Source: Dermabacteraceae bacterium TAE3-ERU27
GTDB lineage: Bacteria; Actinomycetota; Actinomycetes; Actinomycetales; Dermabacteraceae
Assembly (NCBI GenBank): GCA_019218415.1
Contig: JAHUUL010000002.1
Span: 124,001-188,000 of the forward strand
Direction: 5' to 3'
DNA length: 64,000 nt
Shown here: piece by piece, positions 1-12,082 of the stretch
How positions within the stretch are numbered: position 1 is the first letter of the stretch
Layout of the letters: every line of letters starts with the position of its first letter
Notes under the pieces: generated by a model
Databases searched by the model: none
What the model was told of the DNA's origin: nothing
What the model saw: the letters and a program-made list of their open reading frames with translations, nothing else
Made by a program: the position numbers and the translations under genes

Positions 1-461
1 GCCCCGCTTTCGTGCGTACCAAGCTCAAGAACGTGCTCTCCGGCAAGACCGTAGATAAGACTTTCAACGCTGGCGTAAAGGTTGAGACCGCCAACGTCGA
101 CAAGCGCGACATGCAGTACTCCTACATGGACGGCGAAATGTACGTCTTCATGGACACCTCCACCTGGGAGCAGCTGAACGTCACCGCCGACGTTGTGGGT
201 AACGCCGCCGACTTCATGCTTGAGGGCCAGGACGTCATCGTGGCGCTGCACGACGACAACCCGCTTTACGTCGAGCTTCCCGCTTCCGTCGTGCTGGAGA
301 TCGCCTTCACCGAGCCGGGCCTGCAGGGTGACCGCAGCTCCGGTGGCACCAAGCCCGCGAAGCTGGAGACCGGCCGCGAGATCCAGGTGCCGCTGTTCCT
401 GGAGCAGGGCGTCAAGGTTAAGGTCGACACCCGCTCGGGCGAATACCTGGGGCGCGCGTGA
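1..461 (+). CDS. efp: Elongation factor P, 5'-truncated by window edge
   Basis: Translation factor that enters the ribosomal E site and relieves stalling at polyproline. The reading frame runs in from the window start (codons for P-A-F-V-R-T-K-L) and ends with the family's typical [10 protein letters not shown] tail. About 152 residues are visible of a family length near 187, so roughly 35 N-terminal residues, including the loop that carries the modified residue, lie outside the window. The GTG at base 12 is an internal valine, not the start. The stop codon overlaps the GTG start of nusB, indicating co-transcription. efp-nusB adjacency is normal in actinobacteria. Confidence 0.95.
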   Translation, partial: PAFVRTKLKNVLSGKTVDKTFNAGVKVETANVDKRDMQYSYMDGEMYVFMDTSTWEQLNVTADVVGNAADFMLEGQDVIVALHDDNPLYVELPASVVLEIAFTEPGLQGDRSSGGTKPAKLETGREIQVPLFLEQGVKVKVDTRSGEYLGRA

Positions 462-955
462 GTCTTCCGCTGCCTCAGCGTGACGGGGAGGAAGTAGAGC
501 TGGTTCGCACCGAACCCGGCTCCGCTAAGCGCCTCCCCGCGCGTACCCGTGCCCGCATCCGCGCGATGGACGTCCTCTTTGAGGCCGACATGCGCGGCGG
601 CCTGGACGAGCTGGAACTGCTCGCGGAGCGTAAGGTTCGCTCCGCGGCGCAGAGTGATTTCCCGGAGTTTGCCGCCGAACTGGTGCGGCTGCACGCCGCG
701 CACAGCGAAGAGATCGACGATCTCATTGCCACCCACGCCGTGGGCTGGACCCTGGAGCGGATGCCCGCCGTTGACCGGGCTATCCTACGGCTGGGAACGG
801 CGGAGTTGGTCTTTTCTCAGGAAGAGCAGCCCGTGGGTTCGGTGCTCGGACAGTACGTGGACATCGCTACTTCGCTTTCTACCGGGGATTCCCCCCGGTT
901 TGTGAACGCTCTTCTGCAGCGGATTGTGGATATGCAGTCCCTTTTGCAGGAATAG
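458..955 (+). CDS. nusB: Transcription antitermination factor NusB
   Basis: RNA-binding, all-helical protein that joins NusE (S10) at boxA sequences to suppress termination in rRNA operons. The 165-residue product has the NusB core starting near residue 30 ([19 protein letters not shown]) and the conserved C-terminal stretches [18 protein letters not shown] and [10 protein letters not shown]. The first 25-30 residues are a charged, poorly conserved extension. The GTG start overlaps the efp stop by four bases. A strong terminator follows, making nusB the last gene of its operon and separating it from pyrR. Confidence 0.95.
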   Translation: MSLPLPQRDGEEVELVRTEPGSAKRLPARTRARIRAMDVLFEADMRGGLDELELLAERKVRSAAQSDFPEFAAELVRLHAAHSEEIDDLIATHAVGWTLERMPAVDRAILRLGTAELVFSQEEQPVGSVLGQYVDIATSLSTGDSPRFVNALLQRIVDMQSLLQE

Positions 956-962
956 TTTTATT

Positions 963-997
963 GGCCGCCCGTCAAGATAAGCGACGGGCGGCCTTTT
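963..997 (+). terminator. Rho-independent terminator after nusB
   Basis: A perfect 11-bp GC-rich stem (963-973 with 983-993), a 9-base loop and a TTTT tract directly after it. It ends the efp-nusB transcript before the pyr operon. Confidence 0.9.
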
Positions 998-1023
998 CAT
1001 AACCTAATAAAAACAACCTTTAA

Positions 1024-2567
<1,544 letters not shown>

Positions 2568-2570
2568 AAA

Positions 2571-3866
2571 ATGACCAACGCATATCTGATTAAGGGAGGC
2601 CTGCTCTACGGTGAGCAGCGCGCCGATGTTCTGATCGAGGACGGCCGTTTCGCGCGTATCGCGGAGCAGATCACCGATGCCCCGAGCGATGCCACCGTGG
2701 TTGAGGCCGACGGCTGCGTGCTGCTGCCGGGCCTGGTAGACCTGCACACCCACCTGCGCGAACCGGGTGGGGAGGACGCCGAGACGGTGCTGAGTGGCTG
2801 CCGCGCGGCGGCCCGCGGCGGCTTCACCGCCGTTTACGCGATGGCGAACACGACCCCGGTGGCGGACACCGCGGGCGTGGTGGAACAGGTGCTGCGCCTG
2901 GGCGAGGACGCGGGCTACTGCGCCGTGCGTCCCATCGGCGCGGTCACCGTCGGACTGGGCGGCGAACGCCTGGCCGAGCTGGACGCGATGGCGAATTCAC
3001 GGGCCCGGGTGCGGGTCTTTTCCGACGACGGTAAGTGCGTGCACGATCCGCTGCTCATGCGCCGCGCGCTCGAATACGTTAAGACCTGCGGCGGGGTGAT
3101 CGCGCAGCATGCGCAGGAGCCGCGCCTGACCGAGGGCAGCCAGATGCACGAGGGCGTGGTTTCGGCGGAGATCGGCCTGACCGGCTGGCCGGCCGTGGCC
3201 GAGGAATCGATCATCGCCCGCGACGTGCTGCTGGCCGAACACGTCGGCTCTCGCCTGCACGTTTGCCATCTTTCCACCGCGGGCAGCGTGGAGATCGTGC
3301 GCTGGGCGAAATCGCGCGGCATCAACGTCACGGCGGAAGTCACCCCGCACCACCTGCTGCTGACCGATGAACTGGCGCGCGGCTACGACGCCTCCTACAA
3401 GGTAAACCCGCCGCTGCGTACCGAACGCGACGTGGCTGCGGTACGGGAGGGGCTGGCCGACGGCACCATCGACATCGTGGCCACCGACCACGCCCCCCAC
3501 CCGCGCGAAAACAAGGACTGCGAATGGGTGCATGCCGCGTTCGGCATGACCGGGCTGGAAACGGCGCTGCCGATCGTGCAGCAGACCATGGTTGAGAGCG
3601 GCAAGATGACCTGGCGGGACGTGGCGCGCGTGCTTTCCGAAACGCCGTCCCGCATCGGCCTGGACGATTCCCAGGGGCGCGAGTTGAAGCAGGGAGAGCC
3701 GGCGCACCTGTTGGTGTGGGATCCGCGCGTGAGCACCACGGTCGATCCGAACGAGCACGCTTCGCGTTCCGGCAACACGCCGTATCGCGGGATGAACCTG
3801 CCCGGCTTTAACCGGGCCACGTTCTATGGCGGCAAGCGCACCGTGGCTGATGGAAAGGTGCTGTGA
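2571..3866 (+). CDS. pyrC: Dihydroorotase
   Basis: Cyclises carbamoyl-aspartate to dihydroorotate. The 431 residues fit the type I dihydroorotases of Gram-positive bacteria. The metal-binding HxH is in [11 protein letters not shown] (His59, His61) and the C-terminal active-site aspartate in ATDHAPHP near residue 305. The gene starts three bases after pyrB with no room for a promoter. The downstream carA starts seven bases after its stop. Confidence 0.97.
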   Translation: MTNAYLIKGGLLYGEQRADVLIEDGRFARIAEQITDAPSDATVVEADGCVLLPGLVDLHTHLREPGGEDAETVLSGCRAAARGGFTAVYAMANTTPVADTAGVVEQVLRLGEDAGYCAVRPIGAVTVGLGGERLAELDAMANSRARVRVFSDDGKCVHDPLLMRRALEYVKTCGGVIAQHAQEPRLTEGSQMHEGVVSAEIGLTGWPAVAEESIIARDVLLAEHVGSRLHVCHLSTAGSVEIVRWAKSRGINVTAEVTPHHLLLTDELARGYDASYKVNPPLRTERDVAAVREGLADGTIDIVATDHAPHPRENKDCEWVHAAFGMTGLETALPIVQQTMVESGKMTWRDVARVLSETPSRIGLDDSQGRELKQGEPAHLLVWDPRVSTTVDPNEHASRSGNTPYRGMNLPGFNRATFYGGKRTVADGKVL

Positions 3867-3873
3867 GAAGCGT

Positions 3874-5031
3874 ATGAAGCAGCAGAGCGAAGAGACAGCT
3901 AACAACACGGCTTACCTGGTGCTGGAGGACGGCACCGTGTTTACCGGCCAGCCGTACGGGGCACGCGGGGAAACGCTGGGCGAGGTCGTCTTTACGACTG
4001 GCATGACCGGCTACCAGGAGACCCTGACCGACCCCTCCTATGCCGGTCAGATCGTCGTGCAGACCGCGCCGCACATCGGCAACACGGGCGTGAACGCGCA
4101 GGACATGGAGTCCACCCGGATCTGGGTCGAGGGCTACGTGGTGCGCGACCCCGCGCGGCGGCCCTCCAACTGGCGCAGCGAAAGCAGCCTGGACGAGGCG
4201 CTGATTGCCGGGGGAGTGGTCGGCATCAGCGGCATCGATACCCGTCAGCTCACCCGCCTGCTGCGCAGCGCGGGAGCCATGCGCGGCGGTATCTTCTCGG
4301 GCCTCGGCCTAAGCCGCGCCGAGATGCTGGAGAGGGTGCGTAACGCCCCCGGCATGGTTGGCGCTTCGTTCGTGGATCGCGTTACGGTCGCCCAGGCGCA
4401 GACCCTGGAACCGCAGGGGGAGTGCGTCGGCACCGTGGCCGTGGTGGATCTCGGCCTGAAGGCGGCCACGCCCCGCAACATGTGCGAACGCGGGCTGCGC
4501 GTGCATATCGTGCCGGCCGACGTCACCTGTGACGAGCTGCTGGCGCTGGGCGTGGACGCCGTGTTCTTCTCCAACGGGCCGGGGGATCCGGCGAGCGCGG
4601 AGCGGCAGGTGGCGCTGCTGCGCGAGGTGCTGGACCGGGGAATTCCCTACTTCGGGATCTGCTTCGGCAACCAGCTGCTGGGCCGGGCGCTCGGTTTTTC
4701 CACCTACAAGCTGCCTTTCGGCCATCGGGGGATCAACCAGCCGGTCTTGGATCGTGCCACCGGGCACGTCGAGATCACCGCGCATAATCACGGCTTCGCG
4801 GTGGACATCCCCCTGGAGGGGGAGAGCGTGGCGCCGCACGCTAACGGTCGCTACGGCCGGGTTCGCGTCAGCCACGTGGGGCTGAACGATGACGTGGTGG
4901 AGGGAATCGAGTGCCTGGACATTCCGGCGTTCTCGGTGCAGTACCACCCGGAGGCCGCGGCCGGGCCGCACGATGCCCTTTACCTGTTTGATCGTTTCGT
5001 TGCCATGGTGCGCAGCGCCAAGGAGTCCTGA
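3874..5031 (+). CDS. carA: Carbamoyl phosphate synthase small (glutaminase) subunit
   Basis: Hydrolyses glutamine and channels ammonia to CarB. The 385-residue protein has an N-terminal CarA domain ([15 protein letters not shown]) and a C-terminal class I glutamine amidotransferase domain with nucleophile Cys263 in GICFGNQ and the His358/Glu360 pair in YHPE. I chose the ATG at 3874, seven bases after the pyrC stop. A longer reading with a start at 3826 would lie inside pyrC and adds residues foreign to the family. Its stop shares one base with the carB start. Confidence 0.95.
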   Translation: MKQQSEETANNTAYLVLEDGTVFTGQPYGARGETLGEVVFTTGMTGYQETLTDPSYAGQIVVQTAPHIGNTGVNAQDMESTRIWVEGYVVRDPARRPSNWRSESSLDEALIAGGVVGISGIDTRQLTRLLRSAGAMRGGIFSGLGLSRAEMLERVRNAPGMVGASFVDRVTVAQAQTLEPQGECVGTVAVVDLGLKAATPRNMCERGLRVHIVPADVTCDELLALGVDAVFFSNGPGDPASAERQVALLREVLDRGIPYFGICFGNQLLGRALGFSTYKLPFGHRGINQPVLDRATGHVEITAHNHGFAVDIPLEGESVAPHANGRYGRVRVSHVGLNDDVVEGIECLDIPAFSVQYHPEAAAGPHDALYLFDRFVAMVRSAKES

Positions 5032-8000
5032 TGCCCGCTCGTAAAGATATTTCCTCAGTTCTAGTCATCGGCTCCGGCCCTATCGTGATCGGTCAGGCCT
5101 GCGAGTTCGACTATTCGGGTACCCAGGCCTGCCGCGTGCTGCGCGAGGAGGGGCTGCGGGTGATCCTCGTGAACTCGAACCCGGCAACGATCATGACGGA
5201 TCCCGAGATCGCGGACGCGACCTACGTGGAGCCGATCGAGGCGGGCATTATTCGTTCGATCATCGAGAAGGAACGCCCCGACGCGATCCTGCCTACCCTG
5301 GGCGGGCAGACCGCGCTTAACGCCGCTATCGAACTGGCCGAACGCGGCATCCTGGACGAGTTCGGCGTGGAGCTGATCGGTGCCTCGATTGACGCGATCA
5401 ACAAGGCGGAGGACCGCCAGCAGTTCAAGGACGTGGTGGAGCGTTGCGGCGCGGAATCTGCCCGCAGCGCTGTCTGCCACAGCATGGACGAGTGCCTGCG
5501 CGTGGCCGACGAGCTCGGTTATCCGCTGGTGGTGCGCCCGTCGTTCACGATGGGCGGCCTGGGCAGCGGCATGGCCTACGACGAGGCCGACCTGCGCCGC
5601 ATTGCGGGAGATGGCCTGCACTATTCCCCGACCAGTGAGGTGCTGCTGGAGGAGTCGATCCTCGGGTGGAAAGAGTTCGAGCTGGAGCTGATGCGCGACC
5701 GCAAGGATAACTGCGTGGTCGTCTGCTCTATCGAGAACGTGGACCCGGTGGGCGTGCATACCGGCGATTCGATCACGGTTGCCCCCGCCCTCACGCTCAC
5801 AGATGTGGAGCTGCAGAACCTGCGCAATATCGGCATTGCGATCATCCGCGAGGTCGGCGTGGACACGGGCGGCTGCAACGTGCAGTTCGCGGTGCACCCG
5901 GAGACCGGCCGCGTGGTAGTGATCGAGATGAACCCGCGTGTTTCGCGTTCCTCCGCGCTGGCGTCGAAGGCGACCGGTTTCCCGATCGCGAAGATCGCGG
6001 CGCGCCTCGCCATCGGCTACACGTTGGACGAGATCCGTAACGACATCACCGGTACCACCCCGGCCAGTTTCGAGCCCGCGCTCGATTACGTCGTGGTCAA
6101 GGTGCCGCGCTTCGCGTTCGAGAAGTTCCCCGGTGCGGACCCGACGCTGACCACCACGATGAAGAGCGTGGGTGAAGCCATGTCGCTGGGGCGCAACTTC
6201 AGCGAGGCGCTCGGCAAGGCACTGCGTAGCCTGGACGTGCCCGAGGTCGGTTTCGACTGGGCGGGGGAGCCGCCGAGCGAAGCCGAGGTTGCCGAGCTGT
6301 TGGAGGCGGTTAAGACCCCGACGGTGCAGCGCCTGGGGCAGGTGCAGAGGATCCTACGGGCGGCGGCCTGCGGGGGAAGCGATCCGGAAGAACTGATCGA
6401 GCGCCTCTACGCCGCTACGGGGATAGACCGCTGGTTCCTGGATCAGATCCTGCTGATTAACGAGATCGGCTCCAAGCTGCGCACGGCTGCGACCCTGGAC
6501 GAGGCGCTGCTGCGCGAGGCAAAGCGCCACGGTTTTTCGGACCTGCAGATCGGGCAGGTACGCCACCTGAGCGAGGACGTGGTGCGCGGCGTGCGCCGGG
6601 CGCTCGGCGTGACCCCCGTGTTCAAGACGGTCGATACCTGCGCGGCGGAGTTCGCTTCGCATACGCCCTACCACTATTCGGCGTACGACCACGAGAACGA
6701 GGTGCCCGCTAGGGAAAAGCCCGCCGTAATCATTCTGGGTTCCGGGCCGAACCGGATCGGCCAGGGGATCGAGTTCGACTATTCCTGCGTGCACGCGGCG
6801 CTCGCGCTGCGCGGCGGGGATTTCGACTACGAAACCGTGATGATCAACTGCAACCCGGAGACGGTATCTACCGACTACGACGTTGCTTCGCGCCTCTACT
6901 TCGAGCCGCTCACGTTCGAGGACGTGCTCGAGGTGTACACGGTGGAAAGCGCCGCCGGGCCGGTGGCGGGCGTGATCGTGCAGCTTGGCGGGCAGACGCC
7001 GCTGAAGCTGGCGCAGCGCCTGCAGGACGCGGGGCTGCCGATCATCGGCACCAGCCCCGAGGCGATAGACGCGGCTGAGGACAGAGGGGTGTTCGGGGGA
7101 GTGCTCACCAGGGCACAGCTTCCGGCACCGCCCTACGGCACCGCCTGGGCCCTCGAAGACGCCCTCGAAGTGGCGTCCCGGATCGGCTATCCGGTGCTGG
7201 TGCGCCCCAGCTACGTGCTGGGCGGGCGCGGCATGGAGATCGTCTACGACGAACCGCAGCTGCGCGATTACGTCAGCCGCAACCTGCCGGATGGCGGTAG
7301 GGCGGAGGCCCCGATCCTGATCGATCGCTTCCTGGACACGGCGATCGAAATCGACGTGGATGCGCTCTATGACTGCGAGGAGCTGTTCATCGGCGGCGTC
7401 ATGGAACACATCGAGGAGGCCGGTATTCACTCGGGCGATTCGGCCTGCACCATCCCGCCGGTTTCCCTTTCGCACGCAGAACTGGAAAGGATTCGCCGCT
7501 CGACCGAGGCAATCGCGGCGGGCGTCGGCGTGCGCGGCCTGCTAAATATTCAGTTCGCGCTGACGCAGGACATCCTCTACGTGCTCGAAGCCAATCCGCG
7601 TGCTTCGCGCACGGTGCCCTTCGTTTCCAAGGCGACCGGCGTGCCGCTGGCGCGCGCCGCCGCGCTGCTGATGGCCGGTAAGAGCATCTCCCAGATGCGC
7701 GCCGACGGTCTGCTGCCGGAGGGCGACATGACCCACCTGCCGCTGGACGCCCCCATCGCGGTGAAGGAGGCCGTGCTGCCCTTCAAGCGCTTCCGCACGG
7801 CGGAGGGCCGCAGCGTGGATTCGGTGCTCGGGCCGGAGATGCGCTCGACGGGAGAGGTGATGGGCTTGGCCCAGACCTTCCCCCGGGCTTTCGCCAAGGC
7901 CCAGCTGGGTATTTCCGGCAAGGGGCTGCCCGAGGCCGGCACGGTATTCGTATCGGTGGCCGACAGGGACAAACGCGCCGTGGTGTTCCCGGTGAAGCGT

Positions 8001-8363
8001 TTGGTAGACCTGGGCTTTAAGATCCTCGCCACGGACGGCACGGCCAACGTGCTGGCACGTTCGGGAATCCCCTGCGACCGCGTGCGGAAGGTTTCCGAGG
8101 CGCAGGACGGCGAACAGCACGTGATTGACCGCATCGAATCCGGCGAGGTCGTGATGGTGCTGAACACCCCCACGGGAACTTCCGGCAGGGCCGACGGATA
8201 CGCCATTCGCGCGGCGGCTACCAGTGTCGATGTGCCGATCGTGACCACCGTGCAGGAGTTTTCGGCCGCCGTGCAGGGCATCGAGTCTCTGCGCGAGGGC
8301 AGCTTTAAGGTTTTGAGTTTGCAGGAGCACCACGCGCACCTGCGTGCGGGAAGGAAAGCATGA
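5031..8363 (+). CDS. carB: Carbamoyl phosphate synthase large subunit
   Basis: ATP-dependent synthesis of carbamoyl phosphate for both pyrimidines and arginine. The 1110 residues show the duplicated architecture: an N-terminal ATP-grasp half ([17 protein letters not shown] near residue 14), a second half beginning with [16 protein letters not shown] near residue 570, and a C-terminal MGS-like allosteric domain from about residue 965. It overlaps carA by one base and pyrF by four. Length and motifs are normal. Confidence 0.98.
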   Translation: MPARKDISSVLVIGSGPIVIGQACEFDYSGTQACRVLREEGLRVILVNSNPATIMTDPEIADATYVEPIEAGIIRSIIEKERPDAILPTLGGQTALNAAIELAERGILDEFGVELIGASIDAINKAEDRQQFKDVVERCGAESARSAVCHSMDECLRVADELGYPLVVRPSFTMGGLGSGMAYDEADLRRIAGDGLHYSPTSEVLLEESILGWKEFELELMRDRKDNCVVVCSIENVDPVGVHTGDSITVAPALTLTDVELQNLRNIGIAIIREVGVDTGGCNVQFAVHPETGRVVVIEMNPRVSRSSALASKATGFPIAKIAARLAIGYTLDEIRNDITGTTPASFEPALDYVVVKVPRFAFEKFPGADPTLTTTMKSVGEAMSLGRNFSEALGKALRSLDVPEVGFDWAGEPPSEAEVAELLEAVKTPTVQRLGQVQRILRAAACGGSDPEELIERLYAATGIDRWFLDQILLINEIGSKLRTAATLDEALLREAKRHGFSDLQIGQVRHLSEDVVRGVRRALGVTPVFKTVDTCAAEFASHTPYHYSAYDHENEVPAREKPAVIILGSGPNRIGQGIEFDYSCVHAALALRGGDFDYETVMINCNPETVSTDYDVASRLYFEPLTFEDVLEVYTVESAAGPVAGVIVQLGGQTPLKLAQRLQDAGLPIIGTSPEAIDAAEDRGVFGGVLTRAQLPAPPYGTAWALEDALEVASRIGYPVLVRPSYVLGGRGMEIVYDEPQLRDYVSRNLPDGGRAEAPILIDRFLDTAIEIDVDALYDCEELFIGGVMEHIEEAGIHSGDSACTIPPVSLSHAELERIRRSTEAIAAGVGVRGLLNIQFALTQDILYVLEANPRASRTVPFVSKATGVPLARAAALLMAGKSISQMRADGLLPEGDMTHLPLDAPIAVKEAVLPFKRFRTAEGRSVDSVLGPEMRSTGEVMGLAQTFPRAFAKAQLGISGKGLPEAGTVFVSVADRDKRAVVFPVKRLVDLGFKILATDGTANVLARSGIPCDRVRKVSEAQDGEQHVIDRIESGEVVMVLNTPTGTSGRADGYAIRAAATSVDVPIVTTVQEFSAAVQGIESLREGSFKVLSLQEHHAHLRAGRKA

Positions 8364-9262
8364 ACAAGCAACGTTTTGGTGAGAGGCTGCAGGCTACCGT
8401 AGCCGAAAACGGCCCGCTCTGCGTCGGTATCGACCCGCACCCCGGGCTGTTAGCGGACTGGGGACTGCCCGACAGTGCGGCAGGCTTACGCGAGTTTGCT
8501 CTGCGCGTGGTGGAAGCCAGCCAGGGGCTCGCGGCCGCCGTGAAGCCGCAGTCGGCATTCTTCGAGCGCCACGGCTCCGCCGGCGTGGCAGTGCTGGAAG
8601 AGACGCTGGCCGCGCTGCGTGCGTCCGGTACCCTGTCTATCCTCGACGTGAAACGCGGCGACATCGGCTCGACCATGTCGGCCTACGCGGACGCCACGCT
8701 GCGCCCCGGAGCACCCCTGGAGGCCGACGCCATCACCGTCAGCCCCTTCCTCGGCTATGCCTCCCTGCGCCCTGCGCTGGATCTGGTAGCCGAATACGGA
8801 AAGGGAATTTACGTGCTTGCGTTAACCTCAAATCCCTCGGGTCCGCAGGTGCAGCATGCGCGTCCGACAGATTCGGAAATAGCTAATTTACTTCCCGGTA
8901 ATGAGGCGCCTTCGGTGGCCGCTTTGATTGCCGCAGAAGTGGCGCGCAGTAATGCCGAAGAGGTTACAAATCACGCTATTACCGGATGGGGCAGTGCGGG
9001 ACTGGTGATCGGTGCTACGGTGGGCGATGCGGTGCACCGTCTGGCCCTTGACCTGGGCACTTCCGCGGGGGCTACCACCGTTCTCGCGCCCGGTTTTGGT
9101 GCGCAGGGAGCGGGCCCGCAGGACCGGGAAAAGGTATTCGGCGAGGCCGCGTCGCGGGCGCTGGTGTCGGTATCGCGCGGGGTGCTCTCCGCCGGGCCGA
9201 ATATCGCTGACCTGCGTAATTCATGCGAAGAGTGGCGTAAAAACTATCGATTTGCTGAGTAA
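8360..9262 (+). CDS. pyrF: Orotidine-5'-phosphate decarboxylase (type 2)
   Basis: Decarboxylates OMP to UMP, the last step of UMP synthesis. The catalytic [12 protein letters not shown] motif places the lysine at residue 98, and the N-terminal GIDPHPGLL and C-terminal PGFGAQG segments are typical of the longer type 2 family. At 300 residues it fits that family. It closes the pyr operon, overlapping carB by four bases. pyrD, pyrK and pyrE are not in the window, so the pathway is completed elsewhere. Confidence 0.95.
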   Translation: MNKQRFGERLQATVAENGPLCVGIDPHPGLLADWGLPDSAAGLREFALRVVEASQGLAAAVKPQSAFFERHGSAGVAVLEETLAALRASGTLSILDVKRGDIGSTMSAYADATLRPGAPLEADAITVSPFLGYASLRPALDLVAEYGKGIYVLALTSNPSGPQVQHARPTDSEIANLLPGNEAPSVAALIAAEVARSNAEEVTNHAITGWGSAGLVIGATVGDAVHRLALDLGTSAGATTVLAPGFGAQGAGPQDREKVFGEAASRALVSVSRGVLSAGPNIADLRNSCEEWRKNYRFAE

Positions 9263-9289
9263 AACCGCTGGTAGCGGCCCGGCCTTTGA

Positions 9290-9318
9290 TTGAAAATAGC
9301 CGGGCGTAGTCTTATGAT
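9290..9318 (+). promoter_or_regulatory. Sigma70-type promoter for mihF
   Basis: A -35 box TTGAAA (9290-9295), a 17-base spacer and a -10 box TATGAT (9313-9318), near-consensus at both boxes. Predicted transcription start about 9325, giving an mihF leader of roughly 80 bases. This would let mihF-gmk be expressed independently of the pyr operon. Confidence 0.65.
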
Positions 9319-9406
9319 TCGATTGGTGGATACACCGGTGTTCACCAAATATCTCCAGTTAAGTTATATATCCCTATATCCCAAGAAGAAACGTGAGGTA
9401 CACGTC

Positions 9407-9733
9407 GTGGCACTCCCCCCTCTGACGCCCGAGCAGCGCGCCGAGGCGCTGAAGAAGGCCGCCGAAGCGCGCCGTGAACGTGCCGCGGTTAAGGCTCGTC
9501 TTAAGGAAAGCGCCGGCCGTCGTGGTGAAGAAATTAAGAAGGTCCTTAAGGACGCGGAAACCAATGAAATTATTGGCAAGCTCAAGGTAGCCGCCCTGCT
9601 TGAATCTCTTCCCGGTGTTGGCAAGGTTAAGGCGCAGCAGATCATGGAGGATATCGGCATTTCTCCCACCCGCCGTATCCGCGGCCTTGGTTCCCACCAG
9701 GCCGACAAGCTAGTGGAACATTTCTCGGAGTGA
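9407..9733 (+). CDS. mihF: Actinobacterial integration host factor (mIHF)
   Basis: Small nucleoid-associated DNA-binding protein unrelated to enterobacterial IHF. I chose GTG 9407 because it gives the family's N-terminus [20 protein letters not shown], a GTGAGG ribosome-binding site lies about nine bases upstream, and the 108-residue product matches family length. An in-frame upstream extension to 9290 would read through the promoter. The C-terminal helix-two-turn-helix region contains [17 protein letters not shown]. The stop overlaps the gmk start, the conserved actinobacterial arrangement. Confidence 0.93.
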   Translation: MALPPLTPEQRAEALKKAAEARRERAAVKARLKESAGRRGEEIKKVLKDAETNEIIGKLKVAALLESLPGVGKVKAQQIMEDIGISPTRRIRGLGSHQADKLVEHFSE

Positions 9734-10326
9734 CGGTTGTGAAGGCGGACTCGCTTAGCGGGTCCGCCCCCGTTACTGTCCTTGCCGGACCGACGGCGGT
9801 CGGCAAGGGGACTGTCTCTGCCGCTATTAGGGCAAGCTATCCCGAGATTTACCTTTCCGTTTCGGCGACCACGCGCGCGCCGCGCCCCGGAGAAATCGAC
9901 GGCGTTCACTATCACTTCGTGAGCGACGAACAGTTCACCCGGATGATCGAGGAAGGCGAATTCCTCGAATGGGCGCAGGTGCACGGTAAGCACCGATACG
10001 GGACCCCGCGCAGCTCCGTCACCGCCGCGGCCCGCGATGGCCGCCCGGTTCTGCTTGAGATCGACCTCGCCGGGGCGCGCCAGATCAGAAAGACCATGCC
10101 GGAAGCCAGGTTCGTTTTCCTGGCCCCGCCCTCGTGGGACGTGCTGGTAGATCGGCTCGTCGGTCGCGGTACCGAAACCGCCGAGGAACGCGAACGCAGG
10201 CTGATCACGGCCCGCGAAGAACTCGCCGCGGAAAGCGAGTTCGACGTCACCATCGTGAACGATTCGGTTGCGCGCGCTACGCGCGAACTCGCCGACGTTA
10301 TGGGTGTTACACGCCCCGCACAATGA
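9730..10326 (+). CDS. gmk: Guanylate kinase
   Basis: Phosphorylates GMP to GDP. The P-loop is GPTAVGKGT (residues 20-28), followed by the GMP-binding segment [22 protein letters not shown], cited here as the SATTRxPRPGE signature. 198 residues is standard. The GTG at 9730 overlaps the mihF stop by four bases; a GTG three codons later is an alternative start. The rpoZ promoter overlaps the gmk stop codon. Confidence 0.96.
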   Translation: MTVVKADSLSGSAPVTVLAGPTAVGKGTVSAAIRASYPEIYLSVSATTRAPRPGEIDGVHYHFVSDEQFTRMIEEGEFLEWAQVHGKHRYGTPRSSVTAAARDGRPVLLEIDLAGARQIRKTMPEARFVFLAPPSWDVLVDRLVGRGTETAEERERRLITAREELAAESEFDVTIVNDSVARATRELADVMGVTRPAQ

Positions 10327-10352
10327 CAAACAGGCACTTTTTGCCGTAGTCT
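10323..10352 (+). promoter_or_regulatory. Candidate promoter for rpoZ
   Basis: A -35 box ATGACA (10323-10328), an 18-base spacer and a -10 box TAGTCT (10347-10352), overlapping the gmk stop. Predicted start about 10359, some 33 bases upstream of rpoZ. Confidence 0.45.
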
Positions 10353-10391
10353 GAATAGCTGTCCACCAATCCAAAACCGGAAGGGACGTTC

Positions 10392-10784
10392 GTGTCCGGA
10401 ACTGTCGCCCAGCCTGAGGGCATCACCAATCCGCCGATCGACGACCTGCTCGAGGCGACTGACTCCAAGTACTCGCTGGTCCTGTACGCCGCCAAGCGCG
10501 CGCGTCAGATCAACGCCTACTACGCGCAGCTCTCCGAGGGCCTGCTCGAATACGTCGGCCCGCTGGTAGAGACCGATAACCAGGAGAAGCCGCTCTCCAT
10601 CGCCCTGCGCGAGATCGACGGCGGCCTGCTTACCTCCCGCCAGATCGACGAGGCCGAGCTGGCCGCGCGTGAGGCAGCGGAGAGCGACCTCGCGAAGGAA
10701 GAGGACTCTTCCCCGCGCCTGGACGCCCTGGACCTGAGCCGCCCGGCTCCCGACGAGGACATCCAGTTCCCGCCGACCTACTGA
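10392..10784 (+). CDS. rpoZ: RNA polymerase omega subunit
   Basis: Small subunit that helps fold and assemble beta' into RNA polymerase. The 130-residue protein has the omega signature [20 protein letters not shown] followed by [12 protein letters not shown]. The C-terminal half is acidic and variable, as in actinobacterial omega proteins. The GTG start has a GGAAGGG ribosome-binding site. It sits between gmk and coaBC as in mycobacteria and streptomycetes. Confidence 0.95.
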   Translation: MSGTVAQPEGITNPPIDDLLEATDSKYSLVLYAAKRARQINAYYAQLSEGLLEYVGPLVETDNQEKPLSIALREIDGGLLTSRQIDEAELAAREAAESDLAKEEDSSPRLDALDLSRPAPDEDIQFPPTY

Positions 10785-10821
10785 TTCTTTAATCCCGCAG
10801 CGAAAGCGAGGCGTGTGCCAA

Positions 10822-12048
10822 GTGGCGTCGTCCCTGCACGGTAAAACCGTCGTTGTCGGAGTGTGTGGCGGCATTGCCGCCTACAAGGCCGCGCACGTTG
10901 TGCGCGGCCTTCGCGCTGCCGGTGCCACGGTGCACGTGATTCCCACCCCCTCTTCCCTGGAGTTCGTCGGCCGCGCCACCTGGGAAGCGCTCAGCGGCAA
11001 CCCGGTACACACCGGGGTTTTCGAGGCGGTCGATAGCGTCGCCCACGTAAACCTGGGCAAACAGGCAGACCTGGTGTTGGTGGCCCCCGCAACTGCGGAT
11101 TTTCTCGCGCGTCACCGGCAGGGACGCTGCGAGGACATGCTTTCCGCGGCGCTGCTAGTCGCTACCTGCCCGGTGGCGATGTTCCCGGCCATGCACACGG
11201 AAATGTGGCAGCATCCCGCCACGGTCGAAAACGTCGGCGTGCTGCGCGAGCGCGGCGTGCTGCTGCCGGACCCGGATTCCGGCAGTCTAACCGGGGCCGA
11301 TACCGGCCCGGGGCGCCTGAGCGATCCCGAGGCCATCGTTGCCTTCGCGCGCGCGGCGATCTCCGCCAAACCGCGCGACCTTGCCGGGAAACGCATTCTC
11401 ATTAGCGCCGGTGGCACCCGCGAGGCGCTGGACCCGGTGCGTTTTATCGGTAACCATTCCTCGGGCAAACAGGGATTCGCGCTCGCAAACGCGGCCTCCG
11501 TGCGCGGTGCCGAAGTGACCCTGGTGGCGGCTAATGTCTCGCTGCCCACTCCCTGCGGCGTGCGGCGGATAGATGTCACCTCCGCGGCAGAGCTTGCCGA
11601 AACGGTGCACCGCGAGAGCGCGCACCACGATGCGGTGGTAATGGCTGCCGCGGTCGCAGATTTCGCTCCGGCGGGAGCCGCGGCCAGCAAGATTAAAAAG
11701 ACGCCGGGGGAGGACACCTTCACCCTTGCCCTGCAAACCACGCAGGACGTGCTGCGCACCCTGGTGACCACGCGGGGGAAGCGCAGCGCGCCGGTTATCG
11801 TCGGCTTCGCGGCGGAGACCGGCGACGGGGAAAAGGACGCGCTCGCTTTCGCGCGGGAAAAGGCGCGCCGCAAGGGGGCCGACCTACTGGTTGCCAACGA
11901 TGTCAGCCGCGGCGTCTTTGGCAGCGACGATAACCGGGTACACATCCTGGATACCGTGGGGGAGCTACTCGCTTCCGGCGAAGGCAGCAAGGAAACCGTG
12001 TCTCACCTGCTGCTTGATCGGGTGAGCGAAATTATGAACAACGGTTAA
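10822..12048 (+). CDS. coaBC: Bifunctional phosphopantothenoylcysteine decarboxylase / synthetase
   Basis: Two consecutive steps of coenzyme A synthesis. The N-terminal flavin-dependent CoaC half has GVCGGIAAYKAA, PATADFLAR and the PAMHTEMW substrate loop. The C-terminal CoaB half starts near residue 190 with ISAGGTREALDPVRFIGN and includes the KIKK motif. I prefer GTG 10822, whose GAGG ribosome-binding site (10808-10811) is ten bases upstream. The alternative GTG at 10813 leaves one base of spacing. About 408 residues, normal for the bifunctional family. Confidence 0.93.
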   Translation: MASSLHGKTVVVGVCGGIAAYKAAHVVRGLRAAGATVHVIPTPSSLEFVGRATWEALSGNPVHTGVFEAVDSVAHVNLGKQADLVLVAPATADFLARHRQGRCEDMLSAALLVATCPVAMFPAMHTEMWQHPATVENVGVLRERGVLLPDPDSGSLTGADTGPGRLSDPEAIVAFARAAISAKPRDLAGKRILISAGGTREALDPVRFIGNHSSGKQGFALANAASVRGAEVTLVAANVSLPTPCGVRRIDVTSAAELAETVHRESAHHDAVVMAAAVADFAPAGAAASKIKKTPGEDTFTLALQTTQDVLRTLVTTRGKRSAPVIVGFAAETGDGEKDALAFAREKARRKGADLLVANDVSRGVFGSDDNRVHILDTVGELLASGEGSKETVSHLLLDRVSEIMNNG

Positions 12049-12070
12049 GGCTGCCTTGCCCGCTTTGCCG

Positions 12071-12076
12071 TAGGCT
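12071..12076 (+). promoter_or_regulatory. -10 box of a probable leaderless metK promoter
   Basis: TAGGCT ends exactly six bases before the metK ATG, which would place the transcription start on or next to the A of the ATG. No Shine-Dalgarno is visible before this start. One of a series of identical arrangements in the window. Confidence 0.55.
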
Positions 12077-12082
12077 TTAGCC

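Noticed and set aside
3826-3873. Upstream start for carA
   Set aside because: It would overlap pyrC by 41 bases and add residues unlike the family; ATG 3874 fits better.
9290-9406. N-terminally extended mIHF
   Set aside because: The extension covers a near-consensus promoter, and GTG 9407 gives the family's exact N-terminus and length.
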